Positions 49,601 to 60,052 of a stretch of 64,000 bases of DNA are shown here, in pieces. Location: contig JAXGGA010001589.1 of the NCBI GenBank assembly GCA_038373865.1, forward strand, positions 62,001-126,000, in the 5' to 3' direction. The notes under the pieces are model-generated. The model was not told the DNA's origin. It saw only the letters and a list, made by a program, of their open reading frames with translations, and did not search any database. Source of the stretch: Uloborus plumipes (taxonomy: Eukaryota > Arthropoda > Arachnida > Araneae > Uloboridae). Position numbers and translations under genes: made by a program. How positions within the stretch are numbered: the stretch's first letter is position 1; each line of letters starts with the position of its first letter.

Positions 49601-50751
49601 AGCAGTTTTTCGATTTTGAAGTTCAAAAAATGAAATTTTAGATGGTCTTCGATGATACTATGAAAAATGGTTGGAATTCGGGGCTCTGATCTAGATTTTT
49701 TTCAAAATTAAAGACCGAAACATTTGTAATAAACATGTGTTAACCAGGATATGCGATAAAAAAAAGGAGGCAAAGATTGTTTTTAAAAGGGAGGGGCGAT
49801 TGTTTTTTTTTTTTTTTTTCTTTCAGAAAAAAAAAAAACAATCGCCCCTCCCTTGGAACATTTCTAGATACACCCTTGTTTTTTTAATAATTGATTTTTC
49901 AAAGATTCTAGTTCATAGTTCTTCATATTACCTTGCACCTTGTATATCATTCACATTCAAAACATCTTTGCACAAAAAACATTAAAACACACACACACAC
50001 ACAAAATTAAACAAATAATTCTGGTAACTATCAACACCAACAGAATCATCATATGAAAGTTTCCCGGGGTTTGGGGGGGAGGGGAGCTATGGTGCATTAC
50101 ATATTCAATATACATTATAGGGGGATGGGTTACAAGAAAACACATACAGATGTATGTTTACAATATGTTTCTTAAATCCAATGAAGGAGGGCAATCGATC
50201 TCTCCCACCCCCTTTCGCACACAGGGTCGAGTTATTGTTATTGACGAGCCTGATCAAAACATGAATAGTACCTATTATGCTTTCATAAGAAATTCATTGT
50301 GCATGTCAAATCGTACTGAGAACGTCTTAAAATTTATGCTATGTGAAGAGTTTGCAATCAGCAGTTTAAAATCAAATAATTTTCAGTATGCCATAATGTT
50401 TTACGATAATGGCACTTTTCAACATTTTATAACACATGTTGCACTTCTCTCGATCGATTCTTTAAAATGAGCTTTGTAATAAAAAGAGCGAAAGAAAAGA
50501 AAACTGAATAAATCTTGATTCAAATTATTAACACAAAAACACTTGCTTCTTCATCTTAATAAAGAAACATATCCACAGAACTGAAGAGCACACAGAAATA
50601 ATAAAGTAAACAATGGACTGTAAACAATGCCCAGCACCTACTACAATTCGAAAATTCTTCCGCGAGCAAAAGAATCGATAAACACAACACAACTTTATCC
50701 AGGACGGGAACCAAAACATAACAAATCCATCGATCGCGGATAAACACTCAC
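46698..50751 (-). other. Large 5' intron of CPT1, no recognised gene
   Basis: About 4.05 kb separate the inferred non-coding exon from the start-codon exon. It holds a perfect hairpin at 49787-49854, several G-rich and C-rich runs, a TACGCCACTG repeat end near 47293-47302 and a 106-codon unrecognised open frame at 50150-50470 on the plus strand. Confidence 0.5.
49787..49854. repeat. Perfect long hairpin with A/T tracts
   Basis: AAGGGAGGGGCGATTGT plus a T run is followed, after a short loop, by an A run and ACAATCGCCCCTCCCTT. The arms are about 27 bases and fully complementary. Confidence 0.85.
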
Positions 50752-50960
50752 TTGGTTTCCTTTAAGTGATGATTATGATACAACTAAAATCATAATTAAT
50801 GAACGCTAGATGTTCGTTTCACAACTGTCATGAGGCCTTCTGAAGGCGATCTCTACCGACGTGCAGAGCGAGCAGCGAAAGTAGGTTTAAAAACCTTGAA
50901 GCAGCGAGGGAAGTCACGTGTCATGGCCGCGACGCATTCGTATTTCACTGCGCACATTTC
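50752..50960 (-). promoter_or_regulatory. Probable CPT1 first (non-coding) exon and promoter
   Basis: The coding start exon opens with a splice acceptor, so an upstream exon is required. At 50752/50751 the minus strand reads AAACCAA/GTGAGTG, a good donor about 4.05 kb upstream. From here to about 50960 the sequence is locally GC-richer, and a CACGTG E-box lies near 50917-50922. The transcription start is not defined. This is inference from one splice site and base composition. Confidence 0.45.
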
Positions 50961-51570
50961 GGGAAGTGCATTCAACTTGTAACGGCAACCAGACGCCATT
51001 GTGGGCCACCGTGTAAATATAATGTAAGGCAGAGGTTCCCGTGTTTTAGACCTCTCCCACTTAGCTTTGCTTTACTGCCCTGTACAAAAAAACTGATTTG
51101 ATACATTTATTTTTTTTTAATATTTTTTTTTTCTTTAAATTTATTTTTTCATTCTTTTGTAAATTTTTTAGAGCTCTTGTCTAATCTTCATTACTAAACA
51201 TTATTTTTTTCAGCTATGGAAGTAAAAATCTCTTCGAAACTCAATTAGGTGACAACGTATTAAAATCGAGGATTCTTGGGAGTTTGCTGCCCCCCGTGTG
51301 TACGTAACGTAAACTAGAACCTTTTTTTCCTATAAATATACTTTCGTTTTTAATAAAATATTGTTATTTGACCTTCAATTTCAACTGTATAGCAGGATAG
51401 CACAGCGGACTCCCTATCAATAATTCGCTTTGGGACCCCCCCCGGGGGGGTTCAAAACCCTGAATTGAGGGGGGGAGCGCTTATGGCGGAAATTGTGTCA
51501 TTGAAATTACTCGGAAGGTTGTTTTTCGAGTTAATTTTCTCTATTGGGGGGCTCTCTCCCCAAAAAAAAA

Positions 51571-51672
51571 TGCGTGATGTTACACCTCTGGTTACCCCTT
51601 TCTTTCCCCTGTCCACAAACTCACAATTTCATAACGCCTCCTTCAAAGCGTGACATCATTTGTGGACAATGC
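51571..51672. repeat. Partial copy of the 40156-40393 element
   Basis: It contains GCGTGATGTTACACC at one end and GCGTGACATCATTTGTGGAC at the other. This matches the ends of the intron 3 element, with the left tip missing. Confidence 0.5.
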
Positions 51673-52356
51673 TTAAACGCAGACAAGGGGAATTACAAGT
51701 GTAGAGAAATTTGATAATGTTATGTTTTTTTTTTGCTTGCGTCTAATATCTGATATTGTGGGAAGAGAGAAGAAAAAAGCTAAATGGAAATTGTGAAAAA
51801 AAAAACAAACACAATGCTTTTTATTTTAAGTAGCGATTCTCAGCCTTTCGCTCTTTCACGATTAAAATTCTTTTCTTCAAAAAAGCAAAGGAAAGAAAAC
51901 AAAAATAATAATAACATCCCATGCGATACCTTTTATGTTCAATAATTACTATTTATTATTGTTTTTAAATATTTTTAAACGGTTCTTTAATACCGAATAA
52001 AGTTTTATTTGTGCATATATTAATTCATTTGTTGTTATTATTAATAACTGGTAAAACAGGAGAAGAAAAACTCTTTGCCATTCCAAAAATTAATTTGGAG
52101 TATTTAATAGTAATCGAGTCGAAAGTTTCTCGAGTTTTATTTATTTTTTTGGGGGGAGGGGGTATCCCTTTTTTATTTTCTCCTTCTTCTTCTTCTTATT
52201 ATTATTATTACATTATTATTATCATCGGTTCAATTTTTTCCATAATTTACAGGTACTAATAAGATTTTTTTTTTTTTTGCATGTGTTCTCTTTTAAAAGT
52301 TTATTCCTCTCTTATTTAGCGGACATCTCCACTTCAAGCGTGTAAGCAGCCTTCAG

Positions 52357-52531
52357 AAAAGTGAGTCTGAAAGTCCACAAGGAGGATGTTAAGTACATGA
52401 GGAAGAATGGAGCTTCCTTCAGTCAGAAAATCAGCCAACTGAATCGCAAATATTCCAAGTTCGATAACGAAGAAAAGAAAATTTTCACCTTCCGGGTTGT
52501 GGAAACACTTATGAATATAAGAAGAAAATAA
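52357..52531 (+). pseudogene. Coding-like fragment of unknown origin
   Basis: An open frame without its own ATG reads AFRKVSLKVHKEDVKYMRKN, then GASFSQKISQLNRKYSKFDN and EEKKIFTFRVVETLMNIRRK, ending in TAA at about 52531. Its base and codon use are richer in GC than the surroundings, an AG acceptor-like site precedes it, and AATAAA overlaps its end. It stops about 9 bp before a Helitron start. It could be a terminal exon, a captured fragment or a processed pseudogene. I do not recognise the protein. Confidence 0.35.
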
Positions 52532-52539
52532 TAAATTAA

Positions 52540-53939
52540 TCTATATATATAAAGATAACAGGCTCTGTCTGTTTGTATGTTTGTAACCGATGGCTAGAAG
52601 CCCTCACAGCACCTACAGACCTGAAACTTAGTACAAAATTCGAACACATCCCCGTAATCTGCACCTCGAACGCCGAATTCTAAATTTCGAATTAGTTGTT
52701 TCTAAATTAATTAATTAGTCTCATCTTTGGTACATCCGGCATAATTGGGGGGGGAGAACTTTCCCCTACCCCATAACATTATGCATCGCTGGAAAGGTTT
52801 TTTTTTTCTGAAAAAGAAAAGTTTTGGTGCGCTTCTCTCCGTTTATTAGAACAGGAGATATTAATTTATCGAAGTTAGTCAATTTTCAAGGCTTAACTAT
52901 ACGCAAAACTGAAACACTCGGTCCATTTTCCGGAACACGACATATCCGCCGCAAATTTTATCGCTCACGTCCCCGCATAGGACATTTCCGCCGCGACTCC
53001 TATCCCGCGCATGCCTTGCACAGGACAAATCCGCCGCGCCATTTTCAGAGACTGGTTTAAAATTTTCTTTCTTGGCGACAAGTCATCTTTTGGCGACAAG
53101 CAGCAAATCTAAAAAAAAAACGCAGTTGTTTCATCTCATAACTTTTAGCACTCCTAATGTTTAGGAAAGAACTTGACAAAATTGTTATTTGTTGAAAAAC
53201 CTTAACGCACCTTTAATACAGGGAAGAATAATTTTAAACACGTTACAAATTTCAGTTCGAAATTTCCCAGTCTGGAAAAAGTGGGAAGGAGATTGTTCAC
53301 CTTGCATTAGAAAAGGAAGAAGAAACTAGTAAAAGAAGTTGAACATTATTTGCAGGATTTCAGAATAATAGGAAAATTAAAAGGATCACCTAAAAAAGAA
53401 TTGTACGTTCCATGCTGCAAAAATAAATAAATAAATACATTTAAACTTCGCCAATTTTACTTCACCAAATATTGCACTTTACCAGCTCAATCGGCGGATT
53501 TGTCCTGTCGCAAGGAAAAGGTGGGTAGAGACGCGGCGGAAATGTCTCATGGGGAGGGGAGGTAGAGATAAACTTTGCGGCGGAAATGTTCTACGCTGCG
53601 ACGGAAATGTCCCGTGCCCCCATTTTCCATACAAACTGCTCTTTCGTCCCTGAAGTTATATATAGAGGTTTAAATTTGCGTATTAAGTTAAGCCTTGAAA
53701 ATTGACTAAATTCGAATAATTAATATATCCTGTTACTTACTTAACTTAATGTCTTTTTGATTTATTTGACGAATTGTTTGAAACTTTAACATGATTTTTA
53801 GTGGAATTTAAAAGGTTGTGAAGCACATTTAAACTAAAGAATACAATAATTTTACTTCAGAGGTTGGAGTGAATTTAAATTTATTCAAGTGAATTCCTTT
53901 ACATTTATTGCACGGGCATCGCCTTGCGAGTACTGCTAG
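52540..53939. mobile_element. Helitron enclosing a foldback element
   Basis: The 5' end is TCTATATATATAAAGATAAC, preceded by A. The 3' end has GCACGGGCATCGCCTTGCG and then CTAG followed by T. The sequence between 5' terminus and insert includes the CTGTCTGTTTGTATGTTTGT block typical of arthropod Helitrons. Confidence 0.75.
52850..53735. repeat. Large inverted repeat with repeated CCGCCGC motifs
   Basis: Arms of about 250 bp, left 52850-53045 and onward, right about 53485-53735, are inverted copies. They share TAGTCAATTTTCAAGGCTTA and a series of GGACATTTCCGCCGCG words. The middle is single-copy. Confidence 0.75.
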
Positions 53940-54973
53940 TAAATAAATAGAAGTGGTGGTATATCCAAACCGGATTAGCCCTATGGGCCGCCAAAGGCAC
54001 TGTTAATGTCTTCCAAGTGCAATTTCAATTTTTATAGAATTTGGGAAGAAATTTGTTTCGCTTCAACTGACAACACATGTCAGAAGCAAGCAAATCCGTG
54101 CAGTTTGTGGGCATCTTCTTCTAATATGGGCGCCCCCTCCCTCTCCCCGTCAGTTCCCCAACTGCCCAAATACAATGAAATTTCAAGTTGTCAAGCAAAT
54201 GTAACAAAAAGAATCATCTTTCGAAGAAAATTTCTCTGAAATGAAAAAAAAAAAAAAAAACTCTAGAAAAAACAAAACAAATCTTAGTGGGGCGTGGGGG
54301 GGGGCGGTAATGGAGCATGGGGTTCACGAAACCGAAACTAATAACTGAAAACTTCCTTTTAACTGAATATTTGCAGCAGTGTTTTAATTTGAAGATTCAT
54401 AACGTATCGTTTTATTATTTTTCTAAGGAAGTTTATTTATTTATTTATTTATTTATTAGGAAACTTGCAAAGAGACAAATCTTGCGAAAACATATCTTTA
54501 CCACTAAAAAGTCAAATAAAGCTTGTGGAGAATAGGTGAATCAATCCGAAATTAATTTTGCCTAAAACATTTTCTCGGGTTTGTTTAAAAAAAACGAGCC
54601 ATTTCTAAAACTTTGAGTTTTTATCGCCAAATGATTCTTCCATAAAAATATTAAAGACAGGCCAGTCATTACTAATTTTTTTCAATGGAAGGGGGGGGAT
54701 CAAATGGCACTTATATATCGTTATGCATATTATATTGTTAAGCAGCAAAAACCCACGCTTACATCAAATATGTAAGTACAATGAAAGATCGTTACAACGA
54801 ACTTCAAGGGATCGCAAATTTTATTCGTTCTAACGAAATTTTGTTGTAATGGAATTGAAATACTGTTATGACAGTTAAAACGGATCTGAATATTGTGTTC
54901 TTGAAGTGGATAGTTTGTTGTACACATTGACTTCTCAGAGTCAGTGGCGCACCCACGGAAGGAGCTGACGGGC

Positions 54974-55203
54974 TTAACCTCTTCAATCCCAGTTGAAGGT
55001 ACACATATGTGTACCTTCCAAGTTTTTGTTTATATTTGGTTTCAAAGCAAATTATAACGAAAAAAACTATGCATTACAAATCTAAGATCGTAGCATTTAT
55101 TTCTCATCAATCCTAATTTTCTTTTCTTGGTATTGTTCAGACCTAATAAAGGTTTAAAAACTTAAAATTCATCGTTGAAAAACGTCAGGACTAAAGAGGT
55201 TAA
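54974..55203. mobile_element. TTAA-flanked small element with 24-bp perfect palindrome
   Basis: TTAA is at 54974 and ends at 55203. The tips are CCTCTTCAATCC and, complemented, CCTCTTTAGTCC. A perfect 24-bp palindrome at 54995-55018 is centred on CACATATGTG. It resembles a piggyBac-type MITE and the element at 18952. Confidence 0.7.
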
Positions 55204-56224
55204 GTCACCCCCAGAAGCCTAAAGACGAATGAATACCTTAACAACACCAAAGATAGACCACAACTGCTTTTATTTATTATTTATTTATTCTTCAATTTTG
55301 GGAATTTTTCGGGAGAGAGCACCAAACTCCCAACCTTCTTCCAAATGAAACTAAAGATAACAAAGATAAAGCTATTTTTCCAAGTCAATTCCTGAAATAA
55401 AGCCACTTACCCGCTCTTTATCCCCAAAGTAGCTTTAAATGAGGTTTTAGGATTTTAATTTCAAAGTATTTCCAGTAGGGTTCAGTAGATCTCCGCTCTC
55501 TTTTTAAAAAAATCCGAGGAGAACTCCCGAACTCTAGCCTCTTAAAATCACCAATCATGACATTAACATGTATTTTTTGGCCTTCAATTTCAAAAAATAT
55601 CCAAGTGCATCGTAGTTTCTCACAAAACTTCTAGCCCCTCCCAGGTAAAACTCCTGGATACGCCACTGCTCAGAGCCGGGGGGGGGGGCTGAATAATTAC
55701 CCTCTTCTGATCAGAATACATGACTGGCCTGGTTAAAGAATAAAGAAACAGTGTCTTCCAAACTTCGCAAAATTTTTTGCCTAGACAACAGTTTGCTTCA
55801 AAACACAAGCAGCTGTATTGATTTCTTTTCACCTCAATAGCTCTCTCTAGAACATCATTTCATCACTATTGTTCTTCAGTGAAACAGAAGAGCCGACCTA
55901 TCCTCTTTAGTTTAGTTTGGATAACATTTCACAAAACATCGCCCGAGGGAAAGAGCCCTTTGTCAAGGTTACGTTTATTTTGAAGCCATTTCGAGCTCCC
56001 TTCTCGTTTTCGCAAAATCTGGATCTCCTTGGTGGGTTTCAACTCGAAGTGAAACGCGAAGAGGCAATCGAATCAACAAATGAAGAATTTCGATCCTCAA
56101 GGTTCTTCAGACACTGGCACACTTAAAGTTCACACGGAGACTACTAAGCTAAATATAGGGAGTAGTAAGGAATATAATTGCAAATTGAAATTACCCTTCT
56201 CTACATTGCAAAAAAAAGCTGTTG

Positions 56225-56580
56225 TTTTTACAGTGTAAAATTGGCAGCAGAGGTTCCAGTTTAAAACTGTAAAAGCCCTGTAAAAATCTAAAACTAGATG
56301 CTTTACAGTTTAATACTGTAAAACTAGCAACTTTAGTTTATTACTGAAAATTAGCAATTTTACCATCAAATTAGCTGTATTATACTGTAAAAATAACAGT
56401 ATAATAATGTAAAAACAACAATATAATACGGGCAGCTGAGGTTTCAGTTTAAAACTGTAAAAGCACTGCAGTAATAAACTGTAAAACAAGCTACTTTACA
56501 GTTAAATACTGTAAAATTACTACAAAATTAGCTGTAAAAACAATATCTATCTTTACAGCGTAATATTGTACTCATTATTT
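56225..56580. repeat. Tandem repeat, about 187-bp period, TTTACAGT-rich
   Basis: Two units each start with GGCAGC(A/T)GAGGTT(C/T)CAG, at about 56242 and 56429. They are filled with CTGTAAAA and TTTACAGT words in both directions. Confidence 0.7.
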
Positions 56581-57164
56581 TCTGAGCGGGTGAACAAAAT
56601 CCATCAAATAGTTGATTGCTACATAAAAATGCATTGCATATTCGTTTTCGATTTTATTAGTTTTTTAACGTTTTGCTCCATCATTTCAACATTTTCCTAG
56701 GGGAAGGCGTCAAAGCGTGGGTTTCGGTCAAAGGGTATAAGTGTATATTGTATGGAAAAACAACGAAAGATCACGCTTACATATACAGATATTTTTTTTC
56801 TACGCTTTAACAACTAAAAATATCTTCACTGTTCACTTATAATTGTAGAAAGAAGCATGTATTGTGCAGCAATATTTGATAGTTCTTATCATGTATTTTT
56901 CAATTTAAAAATATTTGAAGTTACGTTTTGAAATCTCTAGCTCTCTTTTCGTACCATTCATTTTGTATCTCCCTTCCATTTTGAATTCGAGCATTTCCAC
57001 TGTTTTTTAAAACTTGATCCTCGGTATCAGTCTGTAATAATATAACAAAATCTTGGAGAGTACATTACATATGTCCCTTCCCCCCCTCCCCCCAGTACGC
57101 CACTGCTATACTCTGTAGTCCTTATTCTTTATTTCCGGAATGTGATTTTTTAATTTTCTCTTCT

Positions 57165-60052
57165 GGGTCATTCCACGTCAAGTGGTCCAAAATCTGAGAA
57201 AATTTTTACCTTACATTTTTGTATTTCTTTCACATTTGGCTCATCAATTGTACCCCTTGAGGTAATCAAAAGTCTCAATTTTTGGATTTTTATCTCTATT
57301 ATTTTTTCATTTATGAGACTTTGAACTTTGGAAAAACCCTCGTTTTTCCATTGATAAGGGTACATAAAAGGGACCATAACTCGGCACCAAATATAGATAG
57401 AACAATTTGGTAAATGGCATTTTAAAGTACGTTAGTTGCCGCTTAATCGGATATGCAACATGACTAATTTGATAAAAATTTTCTTTTTCAAAAAATGAAA
57501 TTTAAATTTCAAATTTAAATTTCTCGAAAAACATATAATGAATTTTTTTGAAAAAAATCTCAAAAATTCTTGTGTATTTCATCTACGTTTGTACAAATTT
57601 TTAGATTGGGATCTCAATGGGATCATATTTTTTTGAATTTTTGAATAAAACTGTATAGGAAAAAAATGATATTTTTTAGATTCTATTTATTTAAATACTA
57701 AGTTCTCTTGCTCGTGATGGTCTAAAAAGTAGTAAACAAACATGAATATGTTTAAAGTGAGCTGGCATGAGCTTATAGATTTGTCAGGTTCACCCCCCTA
57801 CCCCTTTCTTCCCCGCACAACCACTCTTTTTTAATTCAAAACTGTTCAAAATGTTTAAAAAAAAACAAAAACTCTTTGATACAAAATGAATAGTAAACTT
57901 ATTTAAAGTGGGGAAATGGGTTTCCTTATAACTAGACGAAGTATCCCCCTCCCCACCCAAATATACCATTCACACTATACTAATATGACGTCTAACCTGG
58001 GGATTGAGTTGAGGATTATTTTCACCCTAGGTATATATATTGTTTTTCAGACGAAGTGTTTCTTTTCGATCCGAACTTCAAAGTGTACTTCCATTCAATA
58101 TCTGAAATTTAACTTTATGATTCATTTCATCTTCTACCCCAGCACCAATCTTCAATTTTGAAGGGAGGAAATAAATGGGTCGCCCCAATATCATAGCAAA
58201 CAGCAAAATAGCACTGTTTCGCCTTGTTCTCATCGTTTTTTCTATTCTTTTCGCACAAAACTGAAAATAAATCAAAATATCAGATCATATGTCTGTGTCC
58301 CCATAACTATCTTTCCACATTATCTAGTGTGCAGCTGTTATTTAATTTTTTTAATCGTTTGTGTTCTTTTTCATTTTGTTGTAAAGGAAAGTAATGCAGC
58401 AAGATATATCTATATATATATATTAAACAAACACTGCTTTTTTGAGCACAACCTCACATGTTGTTTAACTTCTTTACAGATTGCTCCCCCCCCCCCTTAC
58501 CCTACCTTTCCACTCCAAACTTTTATTTTTTTTATCATCCCGCCTAGCCCCATTTCAAAGCCTTAGTCTCTACTGATGTCTGGTAGTGTTTCAGTTTGTT
58601 CTGTTTGTTACTCTTTCCTATTAGCTCATGAGCTTTGTCCAATAAGAGAAAGGAAAGGCAGTGATGGGGACTGACATATAACGTGACACTTTAATTTCTT
58701 TTCAGTTTTGTGTAAAAATAATGGGAAAACATTATGAGAACAAGGGGAAACAGTGCTATTTTGCTGTTTGCTATGATCTTGGGGCGACCCATTTATTCCC
58801 TCCCTTCAAAATTGAAGATTGGTGCTGGGGGAGGGGATGAAATGAACCATAAGTTTAAATTCAGATTTTGAATGGAAGTACACTTTGTGAAGTTCGGATT
58901 GAAAACGAAACACTTCGTCTGAAAAACAATATATACCTAGGGGGAAAATAATCCTCAAATCAATCCCCAGGTGAGACGTCATATTAGTATAGCGTTAATG
59001 GTATATTTGGGTGGGGGAAGGGTTGTACTTTGCCTTGTTATAAGGAAGCCCATTTATCAACTTTAAACAAGTTTACTGTTCATTTTGTATCAAAGAAGCT
59101 TTTTTTTAGCATTTTAAACAGTTTGGGGGGAAAATGGTTGGGTCAGGAAGGAAGGGAGGGGGAGCTGACCAATCTACAAGTTAATGCTAGCTCACTTACC
59201 TAGAGTAAAAATAATAGTCAATTCAATCCCCAGGTTAGACGTCATAATAGTACAGCGTTAATGGTATATTTGGGTGGAGGAGGGGGATACTTCGTCTAGT
59301 TATAAGGAAACTCATTTACCAACTTTAAAAAAGTTTACTATTCATTTTGTATCAAAGAGTTTTTTTTTTAAACATTTTGAACAGTTTTGAATTAAAAAAG
59401 AGTGGTTGTGCGGGGGAGGAAGGGGGAGGGGGGTGAACCTGACAAATCTATAAGCTCATGCTAGCTCACTTTAAACATATTCATGTTTGTTCACTACTTT
59501 TTAGACCATCACAAGCAAGAGAACTTAGTATTTAAATAAATAGAATCTAAAAAATATCATTTTTTTCCTATACAGTTTTATTCAAAAATTCAAAAAAATA
59601 TGATCCCATTGAGATCCCAATCTAAAAATTTGTACAAACGTAGATGAAATACACAAGAATTTTTGAGAATTTTTTCAAAAAAATTCATTATATGTTTTTC
59701 GAGAAATTTAAATTTGAAATTTAAATTTCATTTTTTGAAAAAGAAAATTTTTATCAAATTAGTCATGTTGCATATCCGATTAAGCGGCAACTAACGTACT
59801 TTAAAATGCCATTTACCAAATCGTTCTATCTATATTTGGTGCCGAGTTATGGTCCCTTTTATGTACCCTTATCCATGGAAAAACGAGGGTTTTTCCAAAG
59901 TTCAAAGTCTCATAAATGAAAAAATAATAGAGATAAAAATCCAAAAATTGAGACTTTTGATTACCTCAATGGGTACAACTAATGAGCCAAATGTGAAAGA
60001 AATACAAAAATGTAAGGTAAAAAACGTTGGATCACTTGACATGGAATAACCC
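57165..60052. mobile_element. 2.9 kb palindromic (foldback) element, copy 2
   Basis: Nearly identical to 3168-6043 along its whole length and in the same orientation, including the internal tandem duplication of the right arm. The flanks differ, except that TTCT again lies outside both ends (57161-57164, 60053-60056). The arms exceed 1 kb. No transposase is recognisable. Confidence 0.85.

Noticed and set aside
51395..51440. A-box-like word TAGCACAGCGG suggesting a tRNA or SINE
   Set aside because: No proper B box or acceptor pairing follows; the C/G runs after it do not fit a tRNA.
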